From positions 24,817,102 to 24,881,101 of the forward strand of contig NC_136002.1 of assembly GCF_048128805.1 (NCBI RefSeq): a DNA stretch of 64,000 bases, read 5' to 3'. The position numbers and the translations under genes were made by a program. Positions 23,465-36,067 of the stretch are shown in pieces (position 1 is the stretch's first letter; every line of letters starts with the position of its first letter). The stretch comes from Centroberyx gerrardi (taxonomy: Eukaryota; Chordata; Actinopteri; Beryciformes; Berycidae). Below the pieces are notes generated by a model. The model saw nothing but the letters and a program-made list of their open reading frames with translations. It made no database searches and was not told where the DNA came from.

Positions 23465-24840
23465 GCTGGGTCAACATTAGGCATATTGTCTCTGGGTCAA
23501 CACACCTACATAATGTCCCTGGGTTAACAATAGGTGTGATGTCCCTGGGTCAACACACCTACATGATGTCCCTGGGCCAACATTAGTCATGATGTCCCCA
23601 GGTCAACATTAGGCATGATGTCCCCAGGCCAACATTAGGCATGATGTCCCTGGGTCAACACACCTACATGATGTCCCTGGGTCAACATTAGGCATGATGT
23701 CCCCAGGTCAACATTAGGCATGATGTCCCCGGGTCAACATTGGGCATGATGTCCCCGGGTCAACATTGGGCATGATGTCCCATAGTCAACATTACGCATG
23801 ATGTCCCCAGGTCAACATTAGGCATGATGTCCCCAGGTCAACATTAGGTATGATGTCCCTGGGTCAACATCAGGCATGATGTCCCTGGGTCAGCAATAAG
23901 TGTGATGTCCCTGGGTCAACACAGCTACATGGTGTCCCTGGGTCAACATTAGGCATGATGTCCCTGGGTCAACATTGGGCATAATGTCCCCAGGTCAATA
24001 TTATGCATGATGTTCCTGGGTCAACACACCTACATGATGTCCCTGGGTCAACATTAGGCATAATGTCCCCAGGTCAATATTATGCATGATGTTCCTGGGT
24101 CAACACACCTACATGATGTCCCTGGGTCAACATTAGGCATGATGTCCCTGGGCCAACATTGGGCATAATGTCCCCAGGTCAACATTAGGCATGATGTCCC
24201 CAGGTCAACATTAGGCATGATGTCCCTGGGTCAACACACCTACATGATGTCCCCAGGTCAACATTAGGCATGATGTCCCTGGGTCAACAATAGGTATGAT
24301 GTCCCTGGGTCAACATTAGGCGTGATGTCCCTGGGTCAACATTAGGCGTGATGTCCCTGGGTCAACATCAGGCATGATGTCCCTGGGTCAGCAATAAGTG
24401 TGATGTCCCTGGGTCAACACACCTACATGATGTCCCTGGGTCAACATTAGGCATGATGTCCCTGGGTCAACATTGGGCATAATGTCCCCAGGTCAACATT
24501 ACGCATGATGTCCCTGGGTCGACACACCTACATGATGTCCCTGGGTCAACATTAGGCATGATGTCCCTGGGTCAACATTGGGCATAATGTCCCCAGGTCA
24601 ACATTACGCATGATGTCCCTGGGTCGACACACCTACATGATGTCCCTGGGTCAACATTAGGCATGATGTCCCTGGGTCAACATTGGGCATAATGTCCCCA
24701 GGTCAACATTACGCATGATGTCCCTGGGTCAACACACCTACATGATGTCCCTGGGTCAACATTGGGCATAATGTCCCCAGGTCAACATTACGCATGATGT
24801 CCCTGGGTCGACACACCTACATGATGCCCCTGGGTCAAAA
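23465..24840. repeat. 26-bp minisatellite of about 52 units with 105-bp higher-order repeats
   Basis: The basic unit is 26 bp (TCAACATTAGGCATGATGTC plus CCTGGG); a 27-bp variant carries CACACCTACATG. Variants alternate CTGGG with CCAGG at the unit junction. Near the right end a four-unit block (26+26+26+27 = 105 bp) repeats with starts at 24441, 24546 and 24651. This shows amplification of whole blocks as well as single units. No gene overlaps the array. It separates the receptors at 20861 and 26414. Confidence 0.95.
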
Positions 24841-24939
24841 TTGGGAAAATTGGGATTGGCAAAATCAGGACCTGCGTCATTTTCCTTGCAATGTTTTTAG
24901 ATTCAACAGCTCGCACTTGATGAATTTATACGTTGTTTT

Positions 24940-25395
24940 GGTAACGCTTTATTTTCCGCGTCCGCAATTTCCTAATTAATTAATTAAGTTAATTTCTTAG
25001 GAAATTTCTTGGAAAGAACCATTACATTATGTACTAAGTAGAGGGAAAATAGATAAAGTTCAAAGTTAGACGAGTTCAATGGTAGTTGGTAGTTTCCAAG
25101 ACAAAACCATGAAATGATGTAGTAGTTAGATGTAGTAAAATTAAAATTTAACACATTCAACAAATAACTACTGGTGTGGGTTACCAAATTGACCTCTGTT
25201 TTTGTATTTTTCCAATAAATAGTTTTGCAGTTCTTTAGAAATTTACAGTATCTTATTGACTCCACCAAACGGACTGTTTACATTTTCTGTATAACTACTA
25301 CATCATTTCATGGTTCTTTCCAGGAAACTTCCCAAGAAATTAACAGTTCCTTCTAGGAAATGATTAGGAAATTGTGGACTCAGAAAAGGTGAAGA
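24940..25395. mobile_element. Foldback/MITE element
   Basis: The left end contains GCAATTTCCTAATTAA and TTCTTGGAAAGAACCAT. Both recur inverted at the right end (CACAATTTCCTAATCA and TTTCCTGGAAAGAACCAT when read inward). An internal pair, CATGAAATGATGTAGTAGTT at about 25108 and its inverse at about 25290, extends the palindromic structure. The leftmost bases, GGTAACGCTTTATTTTC, resemble ends of common teleost MITEs. The centre has no recognisable coding sequence. Confidence 0.65.
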
Positions 25396-26390
25396 TAAAT
25401 CCAGGTAAATGCAGTCGGTTTTTATTTTCTGTCATTACCAAACTGACTCTAATTTCATGAAACCTACAATTTGAAACAGAATTTTCAAAAGTTTTCAACA
25501 GAGTTTTAAAATGCCCAGGAAGGGGTAATGAGTTGTTGGCAGCTCGCTCTGCCAACAAAAGGACAGCCATTTGTACAACAACATAACTGTATAAAAAAGA
25601 AAACCATAACCCTTAAAATGTAAAACCTACAAACTGCATTTAACAGCTTTTAATTCTTTTAAAGTCTTAAATTTCGAGAATGTGATTGAAGACTTTTTAG
25701 ACTTTCTACAGGTCTGTGAATAACCTGTTGTTAAAATAAATGTTGTATTTAATATATATTGGTTCATCTACCTCTTGCAAAGCCAGATGTCACAAAGCAT
25801 GTAACAAAACATACAAGCTATTGAATTTCATATTTTCCAAAACATGGCCCCTTGTGAGACGCTCAAGTGATATCCATAACAACCTAATGATCAGCTGTAT
25901 GATACCTCCGACGACTTAAGGGAGTCTACTCCTACTTACTCCTATAAAGCCACAAACCCTACTAAACAATTACCAGTTGTTATTGTCAGTGCTGGGTAGT
26001 GAGGGTACAGTGATGTTTCTTATTCCAATATTTATTCAGCTTGAAATCTTACTAGCTTCTATATGCCTTCACTGTGTCTTTTTCTTTTAGTGCAAAACTG
26101 TAACTCCAAATTGTAATTTAGATGTCATATTTAACTGAAATGTGTGTACTGTTGGAGACACTGGACACAAAGTAAAGTGGTGTGAGCTTATGCCTGCATT
26201 CATTTGGTAAGATCTTTCTTCACTGCCTTACCAGAATATATTCCTTTGGACAATTTATGGCTAATCATAATTTATGGCTACTCTACTATCTGTCTCTATC
26301 AATCTTTCCACATTATTGCTCAATGTATTATGAATTTGAAGTAATTCCCATGCTACGAAATAATGATAATATTGATCATTTTCTTAGGTT
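25396..26390. other. Intergenic stretch upstream of an OR gene
   Basis: AT-rich DNA with no recognisable coding motifs. Its right end holds the probable 3' splice site, TTAGGTTTTTCAG ending at 26396, that would join a non-coding exon to the receptor at 26414. Confidence 0.4.
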
Positions 26391-26413
26391 TTTCAGGAGG
26401 AAGAGAATAAAAA

Positions 26414-27367
26414 ATGGGCGACCTCTACAACACTTCGTCTGTCTTGACGCTGCAAGGCTTTAACCTCTCCTCTCAAAGTGTCATTCCTGCGTTTCTTTTT
26501 GCAACTCTAAGCTACATGATCATACTTTTCTGCAACCTTGTTCTGATCCTCACCATCGTCCTGAACAAATGCCTGCACCAGCCCATGTATATGATTCTGC
26601 TGAATCTTCCCATCAACGACCTTATAGGCTCCACCGCACTCTTTCCACAGGTGATTAAAGAAATACTGTCGGACACCAAGACCATGCAACACTCTGCTTG
26701 TGTTGCCCAGGCTTTTTTTATTCATATCTATGGGTTGGGTGCTGTGTTCATTCTGACTGCTATGGCTTATGATAGGTATATTGCCATATGTCTCCCATTG
26801 AAATACAACGCTATTATGACCAATGCCCACATTATGAAAATAATCACACTAGTGTGGCTGTTTAATTTAATTCTAATGGGTATGCTTTTTTTCCTGCTGT
26901 TGCGTTTACCTCGCTGCAGATCTCTAATCACACACACCTACTGTGACAATCCCTCCTTGCTGACTCTGGTCTGTGCAAACACAGCCATCAATAACATTTA
27001 TGGGCTTTTTACGGTCGCTGTTACACAGGTGGTAGGTAATGGAATGATTCTGTACACATATCTTCAGATCCTCATTGCATGTTTCAGGAGCAAAAGATCC
27101 GATACAAGAGCCAAAGCCCTGCAGACGTGTGCGACACATTTAACTGTTTTCCTCCTGCTGGAATGTCTAGGTCTTTTCACCATCATTTCATACAGATTGA
27201 GGGGCATTTCACCACATTTAAGGAAGTTCATAGGGGTTTCGACATTGATTTTCCCCCCGACACTGAATCCAATAATCTATGGGCTGAAAACACAAGAAAT
27301 CCGGGAAAAAGTAATATACTTTTTCAGCAAAAAATACTTGTTCAGCAAAAAAATCTTTCCATTCTAG
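26414..27367 (+). CDS. Odorant receptor, set A (intact, 317 aa)
   Basis: An intact single-exon odorant receptor. A sequon is at N6, and GFNLSS precedes TM1 (about 24-52, CN at 40-41). LHQPMY is at 54-59, then LPINDLIG. MAYDRYIAIC starts at 117, with DRY at 120-122. The second loop has YCDNPSLLTLVC, then INNIYGLF before TM5. TM6 has KALQTCATHL and TM7 NPIIY at 285-289. The C-terminus is unusual: YFFSKKYLFSKKIFPF, in which FSKK occurs twice, pointing to a small local duplication in the tail. The ATG lies 17 bases after an acceptor ending at 26396. Closest in motif content to the gene at 20861. Confidence 0.94.
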   Translation: MGDLYNTSSVLTLQGFNLSSQSVIPAFLFATLSYMIILFCNLVLILTIVLNKCLHQPMYMILLNLPINDLIGSTALFPQVIKEILSDTKTMQHSACVAQAFFIHIYGLGAVFILTAMAYDRYIAICLPLKYNAIMTNAHIMKIITLVWLFNLILMGMLFFLLLRLPRCRSLITHTYCDNPSLLTLVCANTAINNIYGLFTVAVTQVVGNGMILYTYLQILIACFRSKRSDTRAKALQTCATHLTVFLLLECLGLFTIISYRLRGISPHLRKFIGVSTLIFPPTLNPIIYGLKTQEIREKVIYFFSKKYLFSKKIFPF

Positions 27368-28569
27368 TGTATTATCAGTACATTTATTCAGCAAACTTGA
27401 ACTTTCCACTATTGTGGCATGATTTTCTTCTCCCACCTAATCTGTTTTGTTTCACTGAAAATGTTTTTGTTTTGGGGCTGTTTTATCATTACGAACTGTT
27501 AACTAGATTATCATTAAATTGCAGAATCCTGTTCTACTTTATAACTCAGTTGGAGTTTAACAGAGATAAAAAATAAGGTCCCAAGTACTTATTGTATTAT
27601 TATACAGTTGTGGTGAGTTTATGTTTTTTTAAAGAACAACATTTGTGACAAAAGTTCATTTTCACGTAATGCACATGCAAACTAAGTATGTTCCGGGCAA
27701 CACAGTGTCTATTTCTGCAATAAGAAGGGATCCACTTTTTTTCTCTTGTTGTTATGTTTTATGTTTTATGTTATGTTGTTATATTGTTATGTTTTGACCA
27801 TATCATTCAGTATTGTTTTATAATTATATTACTAGTCATGAAACGCATTTGCAAATTACTTGTTCGATCATACTTCTCATCCATTACTTGTTCCATCTAT
27901 CATACTATCCATCAGGTCTTTCTGAACATAAGCAATGACGTCAAAATAAATAACCAGTGTTCATGCTCAAAGCAATGTCATCTGTTATTGCTTTGAGAAT
28001 GAAATATGTCTCTTATCCAATGATTGTGTTTTCAATGGCATGGCCTCATTGCGCTTTTACTTATGTAGTTACAAATTTTGCTTCAACATTACTTCCATAA
28101 AAGATAGATCAACCAACAAAGAATTATTTTCACACCAGATAATATTCTAGAAAAACATAAACTACCTTAAAACTAATGAACACAACTACTGTCTGTTGCC
28201 AGCTGATACAACAGTATACTGCATGGATTGCACTCTTGATGTGGCAAAAGCTTATTTAACACCATTTCACAGGTAAAATCATGAGTTCAGCATCTCATCA
28301 AAGCATGGAGAACATCCCAACTATTGTTATGACATTATTACATGCTATTACAAATTTATGTTGTTATTTTAATATGATATATATATATATATATGTACTT
28401 CCTTAAACCTGAATTTTGAGAATTTGAAATTTGATGTGCACAGGGTGAAAAGCATAGAGAGAGCCACTCAGCTGCCACTGCAAAAACTTCTGATGTGAGT
28501 TAGGCATATCTCTGTAAAACTATGTAATGGATCAAGATCAAAGGGAAATCATCATTAGAAGACAGTTTC
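27368..28569. other. Intergenic stretch downstream of an OR gene
   Basis: AT-rich DNA with no recognisable gene. A short (AT)n run lies at 28376-28394. Confidence 0.4.
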
Positions 28570-28825
28570 TGATTACTGCACTTGCTTCTGACTTTTGCTT
28601 TTTCTGGCCCTGCTACTATACATAGATTTCTGCTGTTGTATATATATTATGTATATTGTGATGTTTCAAACCGACTCATGCTGTTTGTTTATTGTGATTA
28701 TGTGATTTGTATAGACTTGTATATAGTATTATTGTCTCTTGGCCAGGTCATCATTGTAAATGAGAATTTGTTCTCAATTGATCTGGTTAAATACATGTTA
28801 AATAAATAAATACATTAATTAATTA
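28570..28825 (+). mobile_element. LINE 3' end fragment
   Basis: The stretch ends with TTGGCCAGGTCATCATTGTA, then TTGTTCTCAATTGATCTGG and TTAAATACATGTTAAATAAA. This is the layout of the widespread teleost LINE 3' tail that finishes in a TAAATAAA-type repeat. No coding part is left. Confidence 0.6.
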
Positions 28826-31060
28826 ATTTTTACACAAATTGAAACCACCAAAAAAAATCAATGACTTATTACAGGAACACCACATGAAAGCTTATACAGG
28901 CATGAGTCAGTATTCAAAAAAGTGTTGCTGATATGAAGCATTGTTAAGACACTTTAATCTTGTTTTTTACAATACAGTTTTACTGAGAATTTAAATCATA
29001 GTTTTAGATTTGAAGGAACATTATACCAACCTGTAACAGTGCTAAAGCCAAACAGAAATTAATTTCTCAAAATCTTAAACTTAAGAAATCATCTGGATCT
29101 CATTTGGTGAATTGAAAAGGACCCAGATGGCTCACATGGTTAAGGGATCTTAACAACTCCGGAAAATTGAAAAATTGAAACAACAAAATAACTAACTATT
29201 CAAATAACTTCAATCTACCAAAACATGAACCATGTAGAAGCCAATGTGCTGCTGGGCAATAAGAGCACAGAATTATCAAATACAGCAGAGGGCGCCATCA
29301 GTAAACTAGTTAACACCAATAAATAAATGGGAAGCCCATGAGTCTGTTCAACACTTGGATCATTTGTATTTTGTGTATTTTGCTGCCCTCTTGTGTCCGT
29401 AGTGGGTGGTAAAAGACAGAGGCCAGCCATATTTGTGGCTGGTAACTGTCCTTTCTTCAGAGCACATCATGGTTATAGTTAACTAAAACTAGTAATAAAA
29501 CTAACCATAAAAAAAAACATAGTAAACTGAAATAAAAGCACAAACTTAACTTCAGGAAAAGTTGTAACTAAAATATCTGGCTCCAAATCTAACTGAAATA
29601 AAACTGAATCTGTACTGTTATCAGTTTTAGTCTTTTGACCATTGTCAAACTATGAGAGGAGAGAGAATCATTTTGTTATGAATGGGCCCAGATAATATTA
29701 TTGATAATACATGAATACGTTAGTACCTATATTATACCCATCCAAAGACATGTTTCTGTCAAAATGCACACACACCAGGGACCTGGTTCAGTTTTGAAAA
29801 TTTAGGGAATATACATTTAGGAAATTAGTAGAATTTCCAGTCAAATGAACAGTTTTCAGCCATGTTGTAAAGTTAGGGTTGGACATAAGGCTGACAATTA
29901 ACTTTTATGGTGAAAATTATGACAAGTTCCAGTATACATACTATAAATGTGCACAGATGTGTCCCCCCCTGGAATTCTGGAGTTTTCTTCCAGATGACAT
30001 CTATTCTGAATCATGGATATTGATCATGGAGTTGAGTTAAAACAGAGTTAAAACAATGTCACATCTATGCAAAATGAATAAAGATTTACCCTTAGTTTAC
30101 CCTATGTTGTGATATGATATTGTGATATATTGTCAATCCTCTGTCTTCATGTTCACATAGTAAAAATGTATTGTTGCGTATTCCCAAAGGTTATATGCTC
30201 CATGCTCCATGAGACTATCCCTCCCATTTAACTCAATGTTCTTAATAATCTGTTTTTGATCATGAACAGTATGAGTTTTATTGTCATGTGTTTTCCACAG
30301 TCAAGAACAGGGTGATATGGTTAGATTAAAAGAAATCCTTACAGTGAGTATTTTACCACCTGATAATACTTTTCTATATTTATTTGATGATCATTCTTGC
30401 AGTGATAGTAAGTGGCAGTAATGGATTTTGTCACCACACTGGTGAAATCTGGCATTGAACACCTCAGTTTGTGACAATGTGGAGAGCCCTCCTATTACCT
30501 GCTAGCCTACATTATGTTGTTCTTTCCAAATCTATGTTAAGATTTCATTCTAATTCAATTCAATTCAATAAACAATGTTATTGTCTTTATTAGGCTTATA
30601 TAGATTCAATATTGATATTAGACTATGCAGACTATGATATATGGGAAAACTAGATCTAGGGAATTATTACTGGCTGTGATTGATTGAAGTTAATTTGGCC
30701 AGACACATTGTGGATACTGTATACTGATATACTGCAATCATTTCAATATATCATGTTCTGCAAAAGACAATCAAATAATGGCCTGCATCTAAACATATGA
30801 AATTTAGATCACTGAGACAAAACTATTAAGGTAGATTGTTTAGACTATGAAATTGAACAATCAAATGTGACCCCAAATTAACAATAATCCATGAAGTTTT
30901 GCATCACTCTGCATCTAAGGGCAGTAATCCACCTGTTCACACAGTTAGATAGGCAACATTTGTGAGGCTCCCATTATCAGATCAAAAAAAAAAGAGGAGT
31001 TTCAGATTCCAGATTCTTAAATGTGGCTTCTGAACATTAGAGTTCCTGCTGCTGCCTCAG
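28826..31060. other. Intergenic stretch, no gene recognised
   Basis: AT-rich DNA. At 29465-29620 there is low-complexity ACTAAAACT/AACTGAAAT sequence of a kind often found in fish repeats. A short ATTCA run is at 30552-30570. No receptor motif was found on either strand. Confidence 0.4.
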
Positions 31061-31089
31061 ATGGCCGCTTGGGGGCGGCATAGACTCTT

Positions 31090-31340
31090 TTCTTTTGGGG
31101 ATCCTTGTGTTGATTATTTTTACCTGTGTATTATTTAGCCATTAGTTATTATTCACATGCTGAGTTGCCTATTTAAGTTCTGTTATGTTATCCTTTAATT
31201 GTGCAGTCTTGAATTCGCATGCCTAGTGTTATGATCTTGAGCCCAGGCTTTGTACTGTTGCCTAGAGTCTGCCAGTAAAGTTTTCTTGGTTGTTGTCTCC
31301 AGCCTCATCTCTGCATTTGGGTCCACTCAGGCTGCCTTAT
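31090..31340 (+). mobile_element. Possible LTR fragment of an old LTR retrotransposon
   Basis: A TATA-like TATTTAAG is followed after about 100 bases by an AGTAAAG polyadenylation-like site. The stretch ends CTCATCTCTGCATTTGGGTC, an arrangement seen in fish Gypsy-type LTRs. No partner LTR or internal region was recognised, so it would be a solo, incomplete and old copy. Confidence 0.35.
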
Positions 31341-31761
31341 GGCTAGACTATTGACCATACACAACTTTTCTTGCAAGTACAAAACCATTTGTAGCACAAC
31401 ACAGCATTAAGCAGAAATTGACAGAAATTTAACAAACATTGATCACAAGTTGGTCAGTGAAGTTAGTCTTAAACAAGAACTGTCGTAACCCAGCACAGCC
31501 TATTGGAACCCTTTACAATGCATGGCCAGGGTCAAAAATGACCCGCATATACAAAAGTTTGGTTTAAAAAAATAATGACATATTATATTCATCATTTTCA
31601 TTCTGATTTGAAATACGTTTATTTGTCACTTTTTTTTTTAGCACAATTCATACACAACTGTGACGGACGGTCTTCCCACTCACTAGGTCACCATGCCGAC
31701 CGAATACAAAAGCTTCTTCCAGAATCTTTTCAAGGCTAAAACTTAATCAGCTGCCTGACCA

Positions 31762-32105
31762 ACAGTGGCACAGTGACTCAGTGGTTAGCACTATCACCTC
31801 ACAGCAACAAGGTCGCACATTCAATTCTCTACCATGGCCCTTTCTGTGTAGAGTTTGCATGTTCTCCCCTATGGGTGTCCTTCAGGTGCTTTGGCCTCCC
31901 GCTGTCCAAAGACATGCAAGTCAGGTGAACTGGAGACTCTAAATTGTCCATATGTATTGTCCATGAATGTGAGTGATTGTCTGTCTATCCCAGTCCATCC
32001 TGTGATAGACATCTTGTGTTTCTCTGCCTTCCACCCAGTGTAACCGATAGGCTCTAACTCCCCCTGACCCTGAAGAAGAATAAACAAGTAAAGAAAATGA
32101 ATGAA
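31762..32105 (+). mobile_element. V-SINE-type SINE (tRNA-derived)
   Basis: The head, CAGTGACTCAGTGGTTAGCA, carries the A box. CAAGGTCGCACATTCAATTC carries a degenerate B box. The body contains GTAGAGTTTGCATGTTCTCC and CAAAGACATGCAAGTCAGGT, the conserved central region of vertebrate V-SINEs such as DANA and Mermaid. The 3' part has GATAGGCTCTAACTCCCCCT and ends near AAGAAAATGAATGAACG. Divergence from remembered consensus is moderate, so it is not a recent insertion. Confidence 0.85.
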
Positions 32106-32477
32106 CGAGCTACCTAACCAGCTAACCAATAACTCGTGCTCATTCAGAAAAACATATCTTTCTTCATGGTTTCATTCTCAAATGAAAAAGCAGTTAAATA
32201 TTTTAGCCACTAGCTGGCACTGTGGTTACAGGCAACAAAACCAGACCACAGCTCTATGAGAAAGCAGAAGAATACAGGCTGTAATGCCACTGTAAATCAG
32301 GAACTGAAGTACATCAGGAACTGAAAATCCCTATATAGCACGTGCACTGGGATTTCACATACTCAGGACTCTATCACCATAAGGCTGGCCTTACCAAAGG
32401 TGCACCAAAAGGCCACGCTTGGCTAGGCTGAGAGGCACACTTGCACCACAAGTCAATCCTATAACTGTAAAAAACAT

Positions 32478-32655
32478 GGGGGTATCCTGGTGGCTCAGTT
32501 GTGTAAGGTGCGTGCCATATGACTGTGATGTCATGGGTTCAAATCCGGCCTGGGACCTTTGTTGCATGTCATCCCCTTCTCTCTTCCCCCTTTCCTGTCT
32601 CTTTCAACTGTACTGTCTAATGAATGGCATGCCAAATGCCATAAAAATACATACA
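32478..32655 (+). mobile_element. tRNA-derived SINE
   Basis: GGTGGCTCAGTTGTGTAAGG supplies an A box and GGGTTCAAATCC a good B box, about 35 bases apart. A C/T-rich body (GTTGCATGTCATCCCCTTCT) follows, with an ATAAAAATAC-type end. The head does not complete a tRNA acceptor stem, so I treat it as a SINE. Confidence 0.75.
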
Positions 32656-35265
32656 TATATTGTTTTAGCATGGTCTGATGGGGCAACACCCTGGCTGGCC
32701 CTAATTTGAAGATAACTTACTACCAGAGTTACCACCCATGATAATGTACACTCTCATGTTAAAGGTTTGTCAGTGTGCAGTTTGGGTCCCACAACTCATA
32801 TTTCAGCTTAGACCACCCAAAAGCTAGGGCTGGTCCTTGGGTACATAGTGGTGCAGTTGTGCAAGGAACATTTTTCCTATGGAGACAGCTTTTTGAAAAC
32901 GAAAAGGTTCAGAGAGGTTTCTGGAGGAGAGCAGATTCTGAAATGAACCCTTTCCAATTCTTGATTTGAAAGATTCACAATCAGGAAGATTGAAAGTGAA
33001 GCGAACTCCATTCCTGTGTTTGATTTTATTCTTGAGATTCAAAATGATTTGGATTTCTGATGCTTGGACCTCAGTCCAAAAAGTCATACTTGAAACACAA
33101 ATGTAAAATGTTGATGCAACCCAGATAATATTATGTTTTCTGTGTCAGACTTTTCAAAAGGTAAGAGAAAACAACCCTGATCAAGGCTCTATTGAGCTGA
33201 AATCTGACAAATAATGACTGGTTTATAAATATCTTGTCAAGGGACATAAAAGCATTTTAATATTTAAACTACAGTAGTGTGCTTTGAATAATTAGCATTA
33301 TTATGGATTTTGTTTTGTGCTCTACAGTGTTGGCAACAAAAGAACAAACTTCCCATTGTTTTGAAAAGGTAGTTTTACTTGTCTGGAATAAGTAATGACA
33401 GTAAAGAGCACAGATTATTTTGCTGAATAAGAACTCATATCAAAGTAAGAAATGTTCAACTAAAGGAAAATATCACTAAAACCTCATCCAGGTGCATTAT
33501 CAGATAATGTGCCAATATTGCATAATTGTCCATGCTGGAGCTACACAATAACTTGGCACTTTTTGTTTTTATTTCTTGCTTGTTCATATTTCTTATTTCG
33601 TGCCTGTTTTATCTTTCTTTGAATGTTTCGTGTTGTGTTGTAGGTTATGAGGCTGATGTGAGACTTTCACAGTTTATGGTTAGAAAAAAAAAGCTATTAA
33701 CTGTCCTTTCATAAGTTTCATGACTGAAACTGATCCTTGAGTAACACAGCACCCATCCAGATTTGCATACTGTCATGTTAACCTGTGTCTGATTGGCTTG
33801 TGTTGGGTATGTTGTCACGTGTCTCTTTTCACATTAAACTTTGTTATTGAACAAGGCGCTCAAGTGAACTATTTGTTGTACAATAGTTCCCACCATGTGT
33901 TAACTGTACTTGCTCAACTTTGCTCATTAAGTTAATTACTTCTTTGTTTACGGCGGTGTTGATGGGAAAGATGCGTCACACACAGCCCTCCTGAGTGATT
34001 TATCCTCTGTACTTAGCTCTGGTAATGAACCTCAAAGGGTTTGGCAACACACAGCACAGTAAACAGCCACAGCTCCCACTGTGACAGCTGAACTTGTGAA
34101 AGATGGATGAAGCAGTGCTTTGCCTGCGATTTGCATTGCATTGAGAAAGCCATACAACAACATAGAACATTTTATTAAGGGATCAAATCCATTTTGGGTG
34201 ATATGATTTTGCTGATTTATTTCTTATAATTTGCAGTGAATAACCCTTTTCTGAAAAAGCAGCTCAAGTCTTGAGTGAAACTGATTAGTGTGGCAATAAG
34301 GTTTTGCATCTTATCCTTCCACCTGAAATTGCAGCCTGACATTATCTTAATCGTACTACGCGATTAGTAAAAGTCTATGAAACATTGACAAGTACATTTT
34401 GTCCAATATACATGTAATTCTACACTGAATGTACAAAATATCTTGCTGATATTGAGTTGCAGCCCCTTTTGCACAATCTGCATCTCAGTTGTCTCAAGGC
34501 TTAAAAATCTGCTTTTCCTTTGTGATTGGTATAGATTTAATAAGGGAAATCAGTAAGGGATAAAGTCTTTTTTCCTGGATTCACCTCATTGGTGCACTTC
34601 ATGAAAAGAGTAAGTGTCCCTCACATTTTGTACATTCAGTTTGTACATTCAAGTTAGCATCAGAAAAGCGAAATTGACAGCCAGCTAACTAGGCCTATGA
34701 TTCAAACACGATTCAAAGAAAAGCCATGAAAAGTCCTTTCAGTAAAGTAGGTGGCTAGCTAGTGAGTTACTAGCTAGTGAGTCACCAGTGGCTTGCTGGT
34801 TTTGCACTTGGACTGTGGGTAAAAATAAATGGATGGTTCTAGGAACAAGCAGAATACAATGTCTGAAAAAAAAAAGCTTCATATCACACATTTCAACACA
34901 CTGTTCAACTGATATGTCAAAAATGATACACCATAACATGAACACATTATGATAGCTGACATAAGCACTGAATCAGTCTTATTGATGCAAAGTTCTTCTT
35001 CAGGTGGTTTGAATGCTATAAATTGCGGTTTGTGTTATTGAGCAAGATCATGCATCAGTGTCCCGCTCTGAAACAAAGGAAACACTGCAAGCAGAAACCT
35101 TTCATTTCATTCAAACCTTTCATTTGTGATTATCCTACACACTGCTGATGTTAAACACTGACCTTCTCTACAAGTGTAAAAGCCTGCCAGTCTCTCCTCA
35201 GTAGCCCTAGCTTGAGGGTCTGGTGTGCAGCCGTAAGACTTTTAGAGTACTATTTTATCTTGGCA
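32656..35265. other. Intergenic stretch, no gene recognised
   Basis: AT-rich DNA with no coding motif. A direct GCTAGCTAGTGAGT duplication lies near 34750-34785. Unassigned repeat-like sequence with an AT-rich tail occurs near 33780-33900. Confidence 0.35.
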
Positions 35266-35269
35266 GAGC

Positions 35270-35480
35270 AGCAGGGTGGCATAATGGTCAGAGTGACTGT
35301 CCCATGCCTGAGAGGTCACAGGTTTTTAACCCCACAACCGCTAAAGTCCAGTCCAGTGTAGTCCAGAACCAGGCTGTGGCTGATAAGACCCTGTGGAAGT
35401 GAAAACCTGAGTCTGTGAATGACTTCAGTTTGGATTTAGGTCCCACTCCCCTTTCCAATATGAATAAACTGCTTTTCCCC
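35270..35480 (+). mobile_element. Degraded tRNA-derived SINE
   Basis: GGGTGGCATAATGGTCAGAG resembles an A box and CACAGGTTTTTAACCCC a degenerate B box. The remaining body ends near 35480 without a clear simple-repeat tail. Confidence 0.5.
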
Positions 35481-36067
35481 CCCTGAACTGTGAAACAGTC
35501 ACTAGTATTCTACTCTAAAGGTCAGGCTTCCCACACATTTTTGAAAATAATGGATACTGTAATAACCCCTATTTTGCATCAGGAGAATTTTCTCTTATTT
35601 AAAGTTGTAAAATTAGTGTCTAGTTGAACTACCTTCATCTGAACTCTTTGCTCCAAAAATACATATAAACAAGAAAAATAATAGAAAATGTATTGAAAAA
35701 AGATAATTCCACAAGATGTAACACAGTCAGTAAGACTGAAACGTCCCTTGATTTTCACACAGTATTAGTGATATGTGACAGAACAGGTGTGCACCATAAC
35801 ACACTTGAGGTGTCGTATTGAAAATATGGTGGAATCTGGACTTGCAATTTGCCTCCAAAATTGATTTAGTTATTTTCACTTACCAAAGAAAAAAATATAT
35901 CAATGTAATTCATGTTTGAATCCATATCAGTGCAAATTACAAATTAAAAAAACATGTCTTCCATTATTTAAAAATAATAGAAAATTTCTCGCTTATTTTC
36001 CACAAAATCTTGTCCAGTCATGGTTTTTTGCAATAAAGAAACACCTCTAATATTCAATCATTTTTAT

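Noticed and set aside
23465-24840. Regular short repeats that could suggest a CRISPR-like array
   Set aside because: The units are contiguous 26/27-bp variants with no unique spacers, in vertebrate DNA; it is a minisatellite.
32478-32655. tRNA gene candidate with A and B boxes
   Set aside because: The acceptor stem does not close and a SINE body and A-rich end follow. The same reasoning applies to 10492, 31762 and 35270.
33780-33900. Possible solo LTR or retroelement tail
   Set aside because: Only AT-rich sequence with a weak polyadenylation-like site; no ends or target duplication.
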